Below, piece after piece: positions 24,568-31,812 of a stretch of DNA of 37,767 nt (within the stretch, counting starts at the first letter, position 1; every line of letters begins with the position of its first letter). The notes beneath the pieces were generated by a model. It worked only from the letters and a program-made list of their open reading frames with translations. It searched no databases and was not told where the DNA came from. Position numbers and translations under genes: made by a program. Source of the stretch: Gammaproteobacteria bacterium (lineage in GTDB: Bacteria; Pseudomonadota; Gammaproteobacteria; Arenicellales; UBA868); NCBI GenBank assembly GCA_022450155.1, contig JAKUQR010000027.1, positions 1-37,767 on the forward strand, in the 5' to 3' direction.

Positions 24568-25719
24568 ATGTTTGAACTGATGGAAACTGCAGGCCAGCAG
24601 GCTGTCATTAAGGTGCTGGGAATTGGGGGTGGTGGCGGTAATGCAGTTGATCACATGCTGTCGGCAAACCTCGAAGGTGTTGAGTTTATTAACGCCAACA
24701 CTGATGCCCAGGCTCTCAGACGCTCGGGTGTATCAAAAGTTCTTCAGCTTGGTGAGAACCTGACCAAAGGGCTGGGTGCGGGAACAGACCCGGATGTTGG
24801 TAGGCAGGCTGCGACTGAAGATCGGGACAAGATAGCCGAGGTGCTCGATAACACGGATATGATTTTTCTGACAGCCGGCATGGGTGGCGGTACGGGTACC
24901 GGTGCTGCACCTGTGATTGCTCAGCTGGCACGAGAGAAGGGCATTCTGACGGTTGCAATTGTCACTCGGCCGTTCAAATTCGAGGGGCGAAAGCGCGTAG
25001 AGGCGGCAGACCGGGGTATCAGTGAACTGGGTGGGCTGGTCGATTCACTGATCATTATTCCCAACGAGAGGATTCTGGAAGTCATGGGGGGGCAGGTGAC
25101 TTTACTGGACGCCTTTGCCAAAGCAAACGAAGTTCTATTCAATGCTGTACAGGGCATTTCAGAGTTGATAACACGTCCAGGATTGATCAACGTTGATTTT
25201 GCAGACGTCAAAACTGTGATGTTGGAGATGGGCATGGCGATGATGGGCTCAGCTACTGCAACGGGGCCGGATCGAGCTATCGATGCCGTGCACGGTGCAG
25301 TATCAAGCCCGCTGCTTGAAGATGTCGATATCTATGGTGCACGAGGACTATTGGTTAACATTTCCGCAGGTCCGGACATGACGCTTGATGAGTATGCACA
25401 CATTGGAGAGGTGGTGAATAACTATGCCTCGGAAGATGCCACGGTGGTGATCGGAACCACGCTAGACCCCGAAATGGAAGGGGACCTTCGGGTCACCATG
25501 GTTGCGACAGGCATCCGTAATGGTACGGCGAGACCCGACATCCATCTGGTGAGGGAAGATGCAAGCGACAGTGCACCCGCAGAAGAACCTGTTCTGGATC
25601 TAGATACCCCTACGGTCATTCGGCGCCGTTCCCAGGCACCTCGTCTAGCCGAGGGTAATGCCGCTGTCGATATGGATTATCTGGACATACCGGCATTTCT
25701 GAGACGTCAGACCGAGTAA
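24568..25719 (+). CDS. ftsZ: Cell division protein FtsZ
   Basis: FtsZ is the tubulin-like GTPase that forms the cytokinetic ring. The 383-residue protein has GIGGGGGNAVDHM and the tubulin signature GMGGGTGTGAAPVIAQ near residues 106-121, the FKFEGRKR loop, and the T7 loop NVDFADVKTVM. A variable linker (about 320-368) leads to the conserved tail DYLDIPAFLRRQ that binds FtsA and ZipA. Length is typical. A strong ribosome site precedes it. It ends the dcw block; lpxC follows after 173 bases. Confidence 0.99.
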   Translation: MFELMETAGQQAVIKVLGIGGGGGNAVDHMLSANLEGVEFINANTDAQALRRSGVSKVLQLGENLTKGLGAGTDPDVGRQAATEDRDKIAEVLDNTDMIFLTAGMGGGTGTGAAPVIAQLAREKGILTVAIVTRPFKFEGRKRVEAADRGISELGGLVDSLIIIPNERILEVMGGQVTLLDAFAKANEVLFNAVQGISELITRPGLINVDFADVKTVMLEMGMAMMGSATATGPDRAIDAVHGAVSSPLLEDVDIYGARGLLVNISAGPDMTLDEYAHIGEVVNNYASEDATVVIGTTLDPEMEGDLRVTMVATGIRNGTARPDIHLVREDASDSAPAEEPVLDLDTPTVIRRRSQAPRLAEGNAAVDMDYLDIPAFLRRQTE

Positions 25720-25892
25720 AACCCCAATTAAATTAACGATCTAGGAGAAATCGACGAAAATGCAAAAAAAGTGGTAAAAAAATTGTAAAACAGGTACACA
25801 GTCAGGGAATACTAATGTACCATTGAGAACATGTCTGAAATCTGCCTTTTAGGCGCTGAATGCGACCCTATAACAACACAGGAACAGGTCGC
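25720..25892 (+). promoter_or_regulatory. ftsZ-lpxC spacer with A-tracts
   Basis: Runs of A (25764-25770, 25776-25782) precede TTGTAA (25783-25788), and TACTAAT lies at 25810-25816; this could be a promoter with an UP-like element, but the 21-base spacing is too long for a normal sigma-70 site. AGGAG (25743-25747) precedes a five-codon frame ATG-CAA-AAA-AAG-TGG-TAA at 25760-25777. The lpxC ribosome site AGGA lies at 25880-25883. Confidence 0.35.
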
Positions 25893-26804
25893 ATGATCAG
25901 GCAAAGAACCCTGAAAAATGTCATTCGCGCAACTGGCGTTGGCTTGCATACCGGCGAGAAGGTTTATCTGACACTGCGCCCCGCACCCGCGGGCACCGGT
26001 ATCGTGTTCCGGCGTATCGACCTCGACCCGGTAGTCGAGATTAATGCGTCGCCGGAACGTGTTGGCGATACCCGGTTGTCTACATCACTTGAATCATGCG
26101 GAACACGCGTGTCAACGGTCGAGCACCTGATGTCTGCCTTTGCGGGTCTTGCCGTCGATAATGCATGGGTCGACCTAACGGCAGCAGAAGTTCCGATCAT
26201 GGATGGCAGTGCCGCTCCTTTTGTCTTTCTGATCCAGTCAGCAGGAATTCAGGAGCAAAACGTCCCTAAGCAATTCATCCGAATCAAACAAGTGATTGAG
26301 GTGCACGACGGTGACAAATGGGCGCGTTTTGAACCTTTTGAAGGATTTAAAGTGACTTTCAGTATTGATTTTGATCATCCAATCCTGAAGTCATCTAGCC
26401 AGAGTGCGAGCATTGATTTTTCGACCACCTCTTTCATGAAAGAGATCAGCCGTGCCCGTACTTTCGGCTTTCTGCAGGATGTCGAGGCACTTCAGGATGC
26501 CGGACTTGCAAGAGGCGGCAGTCTCGATAATGCAATCGTGATGGATGCGTATCACATCCTGAATGATGAAGGACTTCGATACGGTGACGAATTTGTGCGA
26601 CATAAAATCCTCGATGCGATCGGAGATCTGTATCTACTGGGTCACCCACTGGTGGGATCGTTCACTGCACACAAGTCTGGGCACTGTCTCAACAACAGAC
26701 TGCTTCAGGAGCTCGTTGCACAGTCCGAGGCGTGGGAACTGGTCTCGTTTGAAGATGATCGAAGTGCGCCTATCAGTTTTACCCGACCTGCAGTTTCTCA
26801 ATAG
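25893..26804 (+). CDS. lpxC: UDP-3-O-acyl-GlcNAc deacetylase LpxC
   Basis: LpxC is the zinc enzyme that commits UDP-3-O-acyl-GlcNAc to lipid A synthesis. The 303-residue protein shows the first zinc-ligand motif [10 protein letters not shown], and the second, [14 protein letters not shown], with the His-xxx-Asp ligands; [10 protein letters not shown] carries the catalytic His. The start MIRQRTLKN at 25893 fits the family and has AGGA upstream; an in-frame ATG at 25860 would add 11 unusual residues. Its position after ftsZ is the standard gammaproteobacterial one. LpxC shows that the organism makes LPS. Confidence 0.97.
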   Translation: MIRQRTLKNVIRATGVGLHTGEKVYLTLRPAPAGTGIVFRRIDLDPVVEINASPERVGDTRLSTSLESCGTRVSTVEHLMSAFAGLAVDNAWVDLTAAEVPIMDGSAAPFVFLIQSAGIQEQNVPKQFIRIKQVIEVHDGDKWARFEPFEGFKVTFSIDFDHPILKSSSQSASIDFSTTSFMKEISRARTFGFLQDVEALQDAGLARGGSLDNAIVMDAYHILNDEGLRYGDEFVRHKILDAIGDLYLLGHPLVGSFTAHKSGHCLNNRLLQELVAQSEAWELVSFEDDRSAPISFTRPAVSQ

Positions 26805-26862
26805 TTTCCCCATCAGGCCCTGAATCTGTAGCGATAGGGGTCGAATTTGACCGCTTGTGGCT

Positions 26863-26887
26863 TGCATCGCATCAGGCATTCGATGCA
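26863..26887. repeat. Inverted repeat upstream of the acyl-CoA module
   Basis: TGCATCG (26863-26869) and CGATGCA (26881-26887) are perfect inverted arms around an 11-base loop, lying 160 bases ahead of the acyl-CoA dehydrogenase start. No T-tract follows, so an operator for an unlinked regulator is more likely than a terminator for lpxC. TTGACT at 26941-26946 may be a -35 element but has no clear -10. The rest of 26805-27046 shows nothing else. Confidence 0.35.
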
Positions 26888-27046
26888 GATCCTTGCAGAC
26901 AGGCAGCTGCAGGTCCGATGAACCGCAGATGCGCATGACGTTGACTTACGCTAGCATCAGCGCGGTTACCGGAGTGCTGGCCGTCTGAATCACCTTGCGC
27001 GGGTCAAATGCCCGTTATCGCTCTAGTGCAGTGGGAGTTACAACGC

Positions 27047-28207
27047 GTGGAATTTACCCTTACTGAAGAACAGAAAATGCTGATCGAAAGCGCCCGCCGC
27101 TTCGTCGAGCAGGAACTGTACCCACACGAGGATGAAGTCGAAAAAACCGATCAGGTATCTTCGGAGCTACGCCACGAGATTGTTCGTAAGGCCATTGAAC
27201 TGGGGTTCTATGCTGCAAATATGCCCGCAGAGCTCGGCGGTGGCGGACTTGATGCCGTGTCGCTGACTCTGTTTGAACGAGAGCTTGGCCGGGCTAATTT
27301 TGCACTGCAGTATCTTGTTGGCCGGCCCAGTAATATCCTGCAGGCTTGCACTGGCGAGCAGAGAGAGCGGTATCTTCTACCCTGCATAAAGGGTGAAAAA
27401 ATCGATTGTCTCGCGATGACCGAGCCAGGCGCCGGATCCGATCTTCGTTCAATGGCCTGTAGAGCGGATCAGAACGGTGGCGACTATGTTATTACTGGCA
27501 CTAAACATTTTATCAGCCATGCTGATATCGCCGATTTTGTTATTTTGTTTGCGGCAACGGGAGAAGAGAGCTCCAGTCGTGGACCTAGAAAGTTGATCAG
27601 TGCGTTTCTGGTTGACAAGGGGACCCAAGGATTCAATGTGCGTCCGGGCTATCACTGTGTCTCTCACCGGGGTTACCACAACTGTATTCTTGAATTCGAT
27701 CAATGCCGGATTCCAGCATCGCAGATGCTGGGTCATGAACATCAAGGTTTTGAGGTTGCCAATGACTGGCTTGGCGCGACCCGGCTTCAGGTGGCAGCAA
27801 TGTGCCTGGGCCGTGCCCATCGTGCATTGGAACTTGCTATAGACTGGGCTGTAGACAGAAAGCAGTTTGGACAGCCGATCGGTCGTTTCCAGGGTGTTGG
27901 GTTCAAGATTGCGGAGATGCGAATGCGTCTTGAAGCCGCTGAACTTCTGACCTTGAAGAGTGCGTGGAAAACTGATCAGGGTAGTGCAACTGACTCAGAC
28001 TACGCGATGGCAAAACTCTATACGACCGAGATGCTGGCTTATGTGGCTGATGAAGCGATCCAGATTCATGGTGGCATGGGACTGATGGCTGACCTGCCGC
28101 TCGAGCGGATATGGCGTGACGCCCGCGTTGAGCGAATCTGGGAAGGTACCAGCGAAATTCAAAGACATATTATCTCGAGAGATATTCTGAGGCCTCGCTG
28201 GGACTAG
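27047..28207 (+). CDS. Acyl-CoA dehydrogenase (CaiA/BbsG-like flavoprotein)
   Basis: This FAD enzyme of about 386 residues has the normal three-part fold: an N-terminal helical domain beginning EFTLTEEQKMLIESARRFV, a middle beta domain with the signature AMTEPGAGSDLRSM, and a C-terminal helical domain with DRKQFGQPIGRFQ and IQIHGGMGLM. The Glu in IWEGTSEIQR matches the catalytic base of short- and medium-chain enzymes. It oxidises an acyl-CoA to the 2-enoyl-CoA and passes electrons to ETF. GTG at 27047 with GGGAG (27033-27037) fits the family start; ATG at 27008 is an alternative. It starts the acyl-CoA module and ends five bases before the ligase. The substrate is not readable from sequence. 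Confidence 0.9.
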   Translation: MEFTLTEEQKMLIESARRFVEQELYPHEDEVEKTDQVSSELRHEIVRKAIELGFYAANMPAELGGGGLDAVSLTLFERELGRANFALQYLVGRPSNILQACTGEQRERYLLPCIKGEKIDCLAMTEPGAGSDLRSMACRADQNGGDYVITGTKHFISHADIADFVILFAATGEESSSRGPRKLISAFLVDKGTQGFNVRPGYHCVSHRGYHNCILEFDQCRIPASQMLGHEHQGFEVANDWLGATRLQVAAMCLGRAHRALELAIDWAVDRKQFGQPIGRFQGVGFKIAEMRMRLEAAELLTLKSAWKTDQGSATDSDYAMAKLYTTEMLAYVADEAIQIHGGMGLMADLPLERIWRDARVERIWEGTSEIQRHIISRDILRPRWD

Positions 28208-28212
28208 ACGAT

Positions 28213-30309
28213 TTGGACGCTGAGCAGAGCGCTTTCGATCTCGAACGTCTTTTTAGACCCAAGACTGTCGCCGTATTTGGTGGTCGAGAAGCCGCAGAGG
28301 TGGTGCGGCAGTGTACGCGTCTGGGTTTCCAGGGAGAGATATGGCCGGTACACCCGCGACATAACGAAGTTGCAGGCCATCGTTGCTATCGCGATACCAG
28401 TGAACTGCCTGGTGCGCCTGACGTTAGTTTTATTGGTGTCAACCGCCGGCAAACCATCGAGATCGTTGCTGAACTACGGAAGATTGATGGCGGCGGTGCG
28501 GTCTGCTACGCCTCAGGATTCAGCGAAAGTGAGGACGGTGAACAGCTTCAGGCAGAACTGGTCCAGGCCGCTGGCAATATGCCGATCCTTGGGCCGAATT
28601 GCTATGGCCTGATCAATTACTTAGATGGCGCATTGCTGTGGCCCGACCAGCACGGTGGTCAGCGGGTGAAGCGAGGTGTGGCGCTGTTTACCCAGAGCAG
28701 TAACATCCTGCTGAACCTGACCATGCAGACCCGCGGTCTGCCTATAGCCTATGTTCTGGCGCTGGGAAACCAGGCCCAGACGGATGTCGCGCATGCCATT
28801 GAAGCAGTAGTGGCCGATGACCGTGTGACCGCAGTGGGACTGCACATAGAAGGATTTAGGGATGTGCAGACTCTCGAGCGTGCAAGCAGACTTGCGCGGG
28901 ACAGGCACCTGCCGATGGTGGCCATCAAGGCCGGTTCGAGTGCACGTGGCGCCGGGCTTGCTTTGTCACATACCGCCTCACTGGCAGGTACCGACCGGGT
29001 CGCCGATGCGCTTCTGGACAGACTGGGGATCGCCAGGGTCCGTTCATTGGACAGTCTGATTGAAACCCTGAAACTGCTTCATGTACACGGGCCGCTGTCC
29101 GGTAGCCGCATATGTTCCATGAGTTGTTCAGGTGGTGAGGCGATGCTGATGGCAGACGCGGCAGAAAGTCGAGATGTCAGCTTCCCCGAGCTCTCCCCTG
29201 ATCAGCACCAGCAGGTCAGGGAGACCCTCACAGACCTGGTAACCGTATCGAACCCGCTCGACTACCACACGTTTAACTGGAATGATGAGGAAAAACTTTA
29301 CCAGACGTATCGTACGATGCTCAGTTGTGGCTTTGACTTGTCGGTGCTGGTGTTGGACTTTCCTCGACGGGACAACTGTCAATGGGATACATGGCATCCG
29401 GCCGTGAGCGCAATCGAAAGAGCAGCACAGGACACGGGGCAGCAGACAGCGATATTGGCCAGTTTGCCTGAAAACTTGCCCGAAGATACTGCTCGCGACT
29501 TCATCGATCGCGGTATCGCACCATTATGCGGGATTGAACAGGCAATGGACGCGGTCGAAGCTGCAGCCAGGATTGGACATCTCTGGCGCCAGGCATCGCC
29601 TTTAATGCTGCCGGGTGTGACCACTAAAATCAGACAAGGGTCGTTTATCGTTGATGAGTGGGAGGGAAAAGCCTGGTTGTCGGAGTTGGGCCTGGTTGTT
29701 CCACGGGGACGACTGGTGCGAAGTGTCGATGAGTCGGTTGAGGCAGCTGGTGAAATTGGATTTCCTGTTTGTGTGAAAGCCTGTGACGCCAGCTTAAGGC
29801 ATAAGAGTGATCAGGCAGCTGTTACATTGAATGTATTGGATGAACAACAACTCAGAAAGTCAGCTGAGCGCTTGCTTACCTACTATGACAGGCTGATCGT
29901 AGAGGAGATGATCACTGATGCGCTGGCCGAACTGATCATTGGCGTTGAACACGACCCACAGGTCGGTCCTTGCATGATGCTGGGAACCGGTGGTGTTCTG
30001 GTGGAATTGCTCCAGGATGTACAAATCGTTCTCTTACCCGCCCGGCGATCAGAATTTGAATCAGCCCTGGAAAAGCTCAGAGTGATGCCCTTGCTTAAGG
30101 GGTATCGCGGCACAAGTCGGGGTGATACGGTTGCGTTGCTTGATTGTCTCGAGACCCTGTCCAGCCATATCCTATCGGCGACTGACCCTGTTTCAGGGCT
30201 GGATATCAATCCGCTGCTGGTTCGACCTTCGGGGAAAGGCGTAGTGGCTGCTGACGTGCTGTTAAACCAGGTACACAAGCCGTTGTCGGGCGGGCGAGAT
30301 TCGGTCTAA
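28213..30309 (+). CDS. ADP-forming acyl-CoA ligase (acetate-CoA ligase family)
   Basis: The 698-residue fused ligase joins a carboxylic acid to CoA using ATP through a phospho-histidine. In order it has a CoA-binding Rossmann domain (about residues 10-130), a succinyl-CoA-ligase-like domain (about 145-300) with LSHTASLAG and the phosphorylated His253, a linker, and a C-terminal ATP-grasp domain (about 480-690, GFPVCVKACDASLRHKSD and LGTGGVLVELLQDV). Start is TTG at 28213, five bases after the dehydrogenase stop, with a weak GGGA upstream. The final ATP-grasp motif has QIVLLP where many homologues have a charged FRLAP-type run, a difference of unknown meaning. With its neighbours it would activate the acid to be oxidised and hydrated. 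Confidence 0.9.
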   Translation: MDAEQSAFDLERLFRPKTVAVFGGREAAEVVRQCTRLGFQGEIWPVHPRHNEVAGHRCYRDTSELPGAPDVSFIGVNRRQTIEIVAELRKIDGGGAVCYASGFSESEDGEQLQAELVQAAGNMPILGPNCYGLINYLDGALLWPDQHGGQRVKRGVALFTQSSNILLNLTMQTRGLPIAYVLALGNQAQTDVAHAIEAVVADDRVTAVGLHIEGFRDVQTLERASRLARDRHLPMVAIKAGSSARGAGLALSHTASLAGTDRVADALLDRLGIARVRSLDSLIETLKLLHVHGPLSGSRICSMSCSGGEAMLMADAAESRDVSFPELSPDQHQQVRETLTDLVTVSNPLDYHTFNWNDEEKLYQTYRTMLSCGFDLSVLVLDFPRRDNCQWDTWHPAVSAIERAAQDTGQQTAILASLPENLPEDTARDFIDRGIAPLCGIEQAMDAVEAAARIGHLWRQASPLMLPGVTTKIRQGSFIVDEWEGKAWLSELGLVVPRGRLVRSVDESVEAAGEIGFPVCVKACDASLRHKSDQAAVTLNVLDEQQLRKSAERLLTYYDRLIVEEMITDALAELIIGVEHDPQVGPCMMLGTGGVLVELLQDVQIVLLPARRSEFESALEKLRVMPLLKGYRGTSRGDTVALLDCLETLSSHILSATDPVSGLDINPLLVRPSGKGVVAADVLLNQVHKPLSGGRDSV

Positions 30310-30332
30310 TTTAAGTCAGATCGGTTGCAGCG

Positions 30333-30351
30333 GGCCGCCCGTTTTGCGGCC
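30333..30351 (+). repeat. Intercistronic hairpin before the CaiD-like gene
   Basis: GGCCGC (30333-30338) and GCGGCC (30346-30351) form a 6-base stem with a 7-base loop CCGTTTT inside the 70-base gap between the ligase and hydratase genes. It may protect or process the mRNA. AAGGAG (30363-30368) follows as ribosome site for the next gene. Confidence 0.45.
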
Positions 30352-30379
30352 AGCACCAACATAAGGAGTTGAATCGAGG

Positions 30380-31162
30380 ATGGATACACCAATTCATGTT
30401 GAGAAGCGTTCATCTGTACTGGAAGTTACCCTCAATCGACCTAAAGCCAACGCCATCGACGTCGCGACCAGTCGGCAGATGGGGGAAGTCTTCGCGGCCT
30501 TTCGGGATGATCCCGATCTGCGGGTTGCCGTGATTACCGGTGCTGGCGAAAAGTTTTTCTGCCCAGGTTGGGACCTTAAGGCGGCTGCAGACGGTGAGGC
30601 GGTCGACAGTGATTACGGTGTTGGAGGATTTGGCGGCCTGCAGGAGTTGCCGGACCTGAATAAGCCGGTTGTAGCTGCGGTAAACGGTATTTGTTGTGGC
30701 GGTGGGCTGGAGCTCGCGCTGTCAGCTGACATTATCCTCGCTGCCGATCACGCGACTTTTGCACTGCCCGAAATCAACTCGGGAACAATTGCTGATGCCG
30801 CGACGCTCAAGCTGCCCAAGCGGATTCCCTACCACATTGCCATGGAATTACTGTTCACCGGTCGCTGGCTTGACAGCAGTGAAGCACACCGCTGGGGGTT
30901 GGTAAATCATATCGTACCGGCTGCCGAGTTGATGACGCGGGCCCGGGAACTTGCCGAGACTTTAGCGCGGGGTCCACCACTGGTTTATGCGGCTATCAAG
31001 GAGGTCGCACGAGCAGCTGAGAATATGCGGTTTCAGGATGCGCTGAACGGAATCACAGGTCGAACTTTCCCGACAGTTGATCGGCTCTACAGCAGTGAAG
31101 ATCAGATTGAAGGTGTTCGTGCTTTTGCCGAGAAACGAAAACCTCTCTGGCGTGGTCGATGA
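30380..31162 (+). CDS. CaiD-like enoyl-CoA hydratase (carnitinyl-CoA dehydratase family)
   Basis: The 260-residue crotonase-family protein looks closest to CaiD, which interconverts crotonobetainyl-CoA and L-carnitinyl-CoA. RPKANAID, MGEVF, RDDP, ITGAGEKFF and GWDLKAAA are shared patterns, and both CaiD active-site glutamates, Glu111 (GGGLELAL) and Glu131 (ALPEIN), fall at the same positions. The loop that is usually G-I-x-P-D-x-G-G reads GTIADAATLKLPK instead, so substrate or reactivity may differ. AAGGAG (30363-30368) is a good ribosome site. It ends the three-gene module with the dehydrogenase and ligase. Crotonase fold is certain; CaiD substrate is a likely but unproven inference from remembered sequence. 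Confidence 0.85.
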   Translation: MDTPIHVEKRSSVLEVTLNRPKANAIDVATSRQMGEVFAAFRDDPDLRVAVITGAGEKFFCPGWDLKAAADGEAVDSDYGVGGFGGLQELPDLNKPVVAAVNGICCGGGLELALSADIILAADHATFALPEINSGTIADAATLKLPKRIPYHIAMELLFTGRWLDSSEAHRWGLVNHIVPAAELMTRARELAETLARGPPLVYAAIKEVARAAENMRFQDALNGITGRTFPTVDRLYSSEDQIEGVRAFAEKRKPLWRGR

Positions 31163-31216
31163 TCCGCTCGCTGAGGTTAAGCAGGGTCGTTTTCCGGGCG
31201 ATATCAAGTGTAATGC

Positions 31217-31663
31217 TCAGTTATCGGTTTGCCGGTGCTGACTGAGTCGGTGCAGCACCCTGCGCAGGCCGGGAGTTGCTACGGTGTGGGCACTTTGCTC
31301 AAGTGCGCAGGCTGAAGCAGATTCGATCGGTTCGGGCTTTCTTGGTGTTATCACCGGCACCCGGTCTGCCTCTGGGGGCCTGACTTTGACGGTGATTTCC
31401 TCGCAACCGACACCATGAGACTTGAGTTCGGCCATGATCGTGTTTTTTTGCAGGGTGATAGCGTGTCCCCATACCGGTGAATCCGCAAACACGACAAGTT
31501 TGCTGTCCTCTAGTGCAACCCGCGTGTGTGCAGCGATGTCGGCGCTGACGGTAAGCAGCCAGGATCGGGTTGCTTTGTCTGTATCGTCACGGGGATCTGC
31601 TGCAGCGGATGCTGACACAGATTTCACCAGAGCCCCTACTGGTCTGAAAGTTGATTCGCTCAT
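31217..31663 (-). CDS. dciA: DciA/DUF721 replicative helicase loader
   Basis: The 148-residue protein carries a DUF721/DciA domain at about residues 30-90 (SWLLTVSADIAAHTRVALEDSKLVVF then DSPVWGHAITLQKNTIMAEL, split here for length). DciA is the ancestral loader of the DnaB replicative helicase in bacteria that lack DnaC. Its C-terminal part (about 95-148) is a poorly conserved tail, which is normal. It is divergent from secA, as in Pseudomonas. The ATG at 31663 has no visible Shine-Dalgarno site. It is convergent with the CaiD-like gene, 54 bases away, with no clear terminator. Confidence 0.85.
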   Translation of the reverse strand: MSESTFRPVGALVKSVSASAAADPRDDTDKATRSWLLTVSADIAAHTRVALEDSKLVVFADSPVWGHAITLQKNTIMAELKSHGVGCEEITVKVRPPEADRVPVITPRKPEPIESASACALEQSAHTVATPGLRRVLHRLSQHRQTDN

Positions 31664-31704
31664 GATAAAATTTGTCCAATAGTATCAGTTTAACTGGGAT
31701 AGAG

Positions 31705-31812
31705 ATGCCTTCAGGTCGGTTACGGACGAAACCGGTTGCCAGCCGACCGTTTGAGATCGCCGGAATCATTACTTTGATCTGGTACCCACAGACACGGGAG
31801 ATATTGTTCTGA
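31705..31812 (+). CDS. Possible 35-codon leader peptide overlapping secA start
   Basis: An ATG at 31705 with GGGA (31696-31699) five bases upstream opens a 35-codon frame. Its stop TGA (31810-31812) shares a base with the secA ATG (31812-31814) as TGATG, the kind of junction that couples translation. The peptide begins [15 protein letters not shown], a basic segment, followed by the hydrophobic [12 protein letters not shown] and a polar end. GGTCGG (31714-31719) and CCGACC (31743-31748) could form a stem inside it. It might be a SecM-like monitoring leader, but no recognised arrest motif is visible and a random frame of this length is possible. Confidence 0.35.
   Translation: MPSGRLRTKPVASRPFEIAGIITLIWYPQTREILF

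Noticed and set aside
26929-26988. 19-codon frame upstream of the acyl-CoA dehydrogenase
   Set aside because: No ribosome site, no coupling to the next gene and no recognisable feature.
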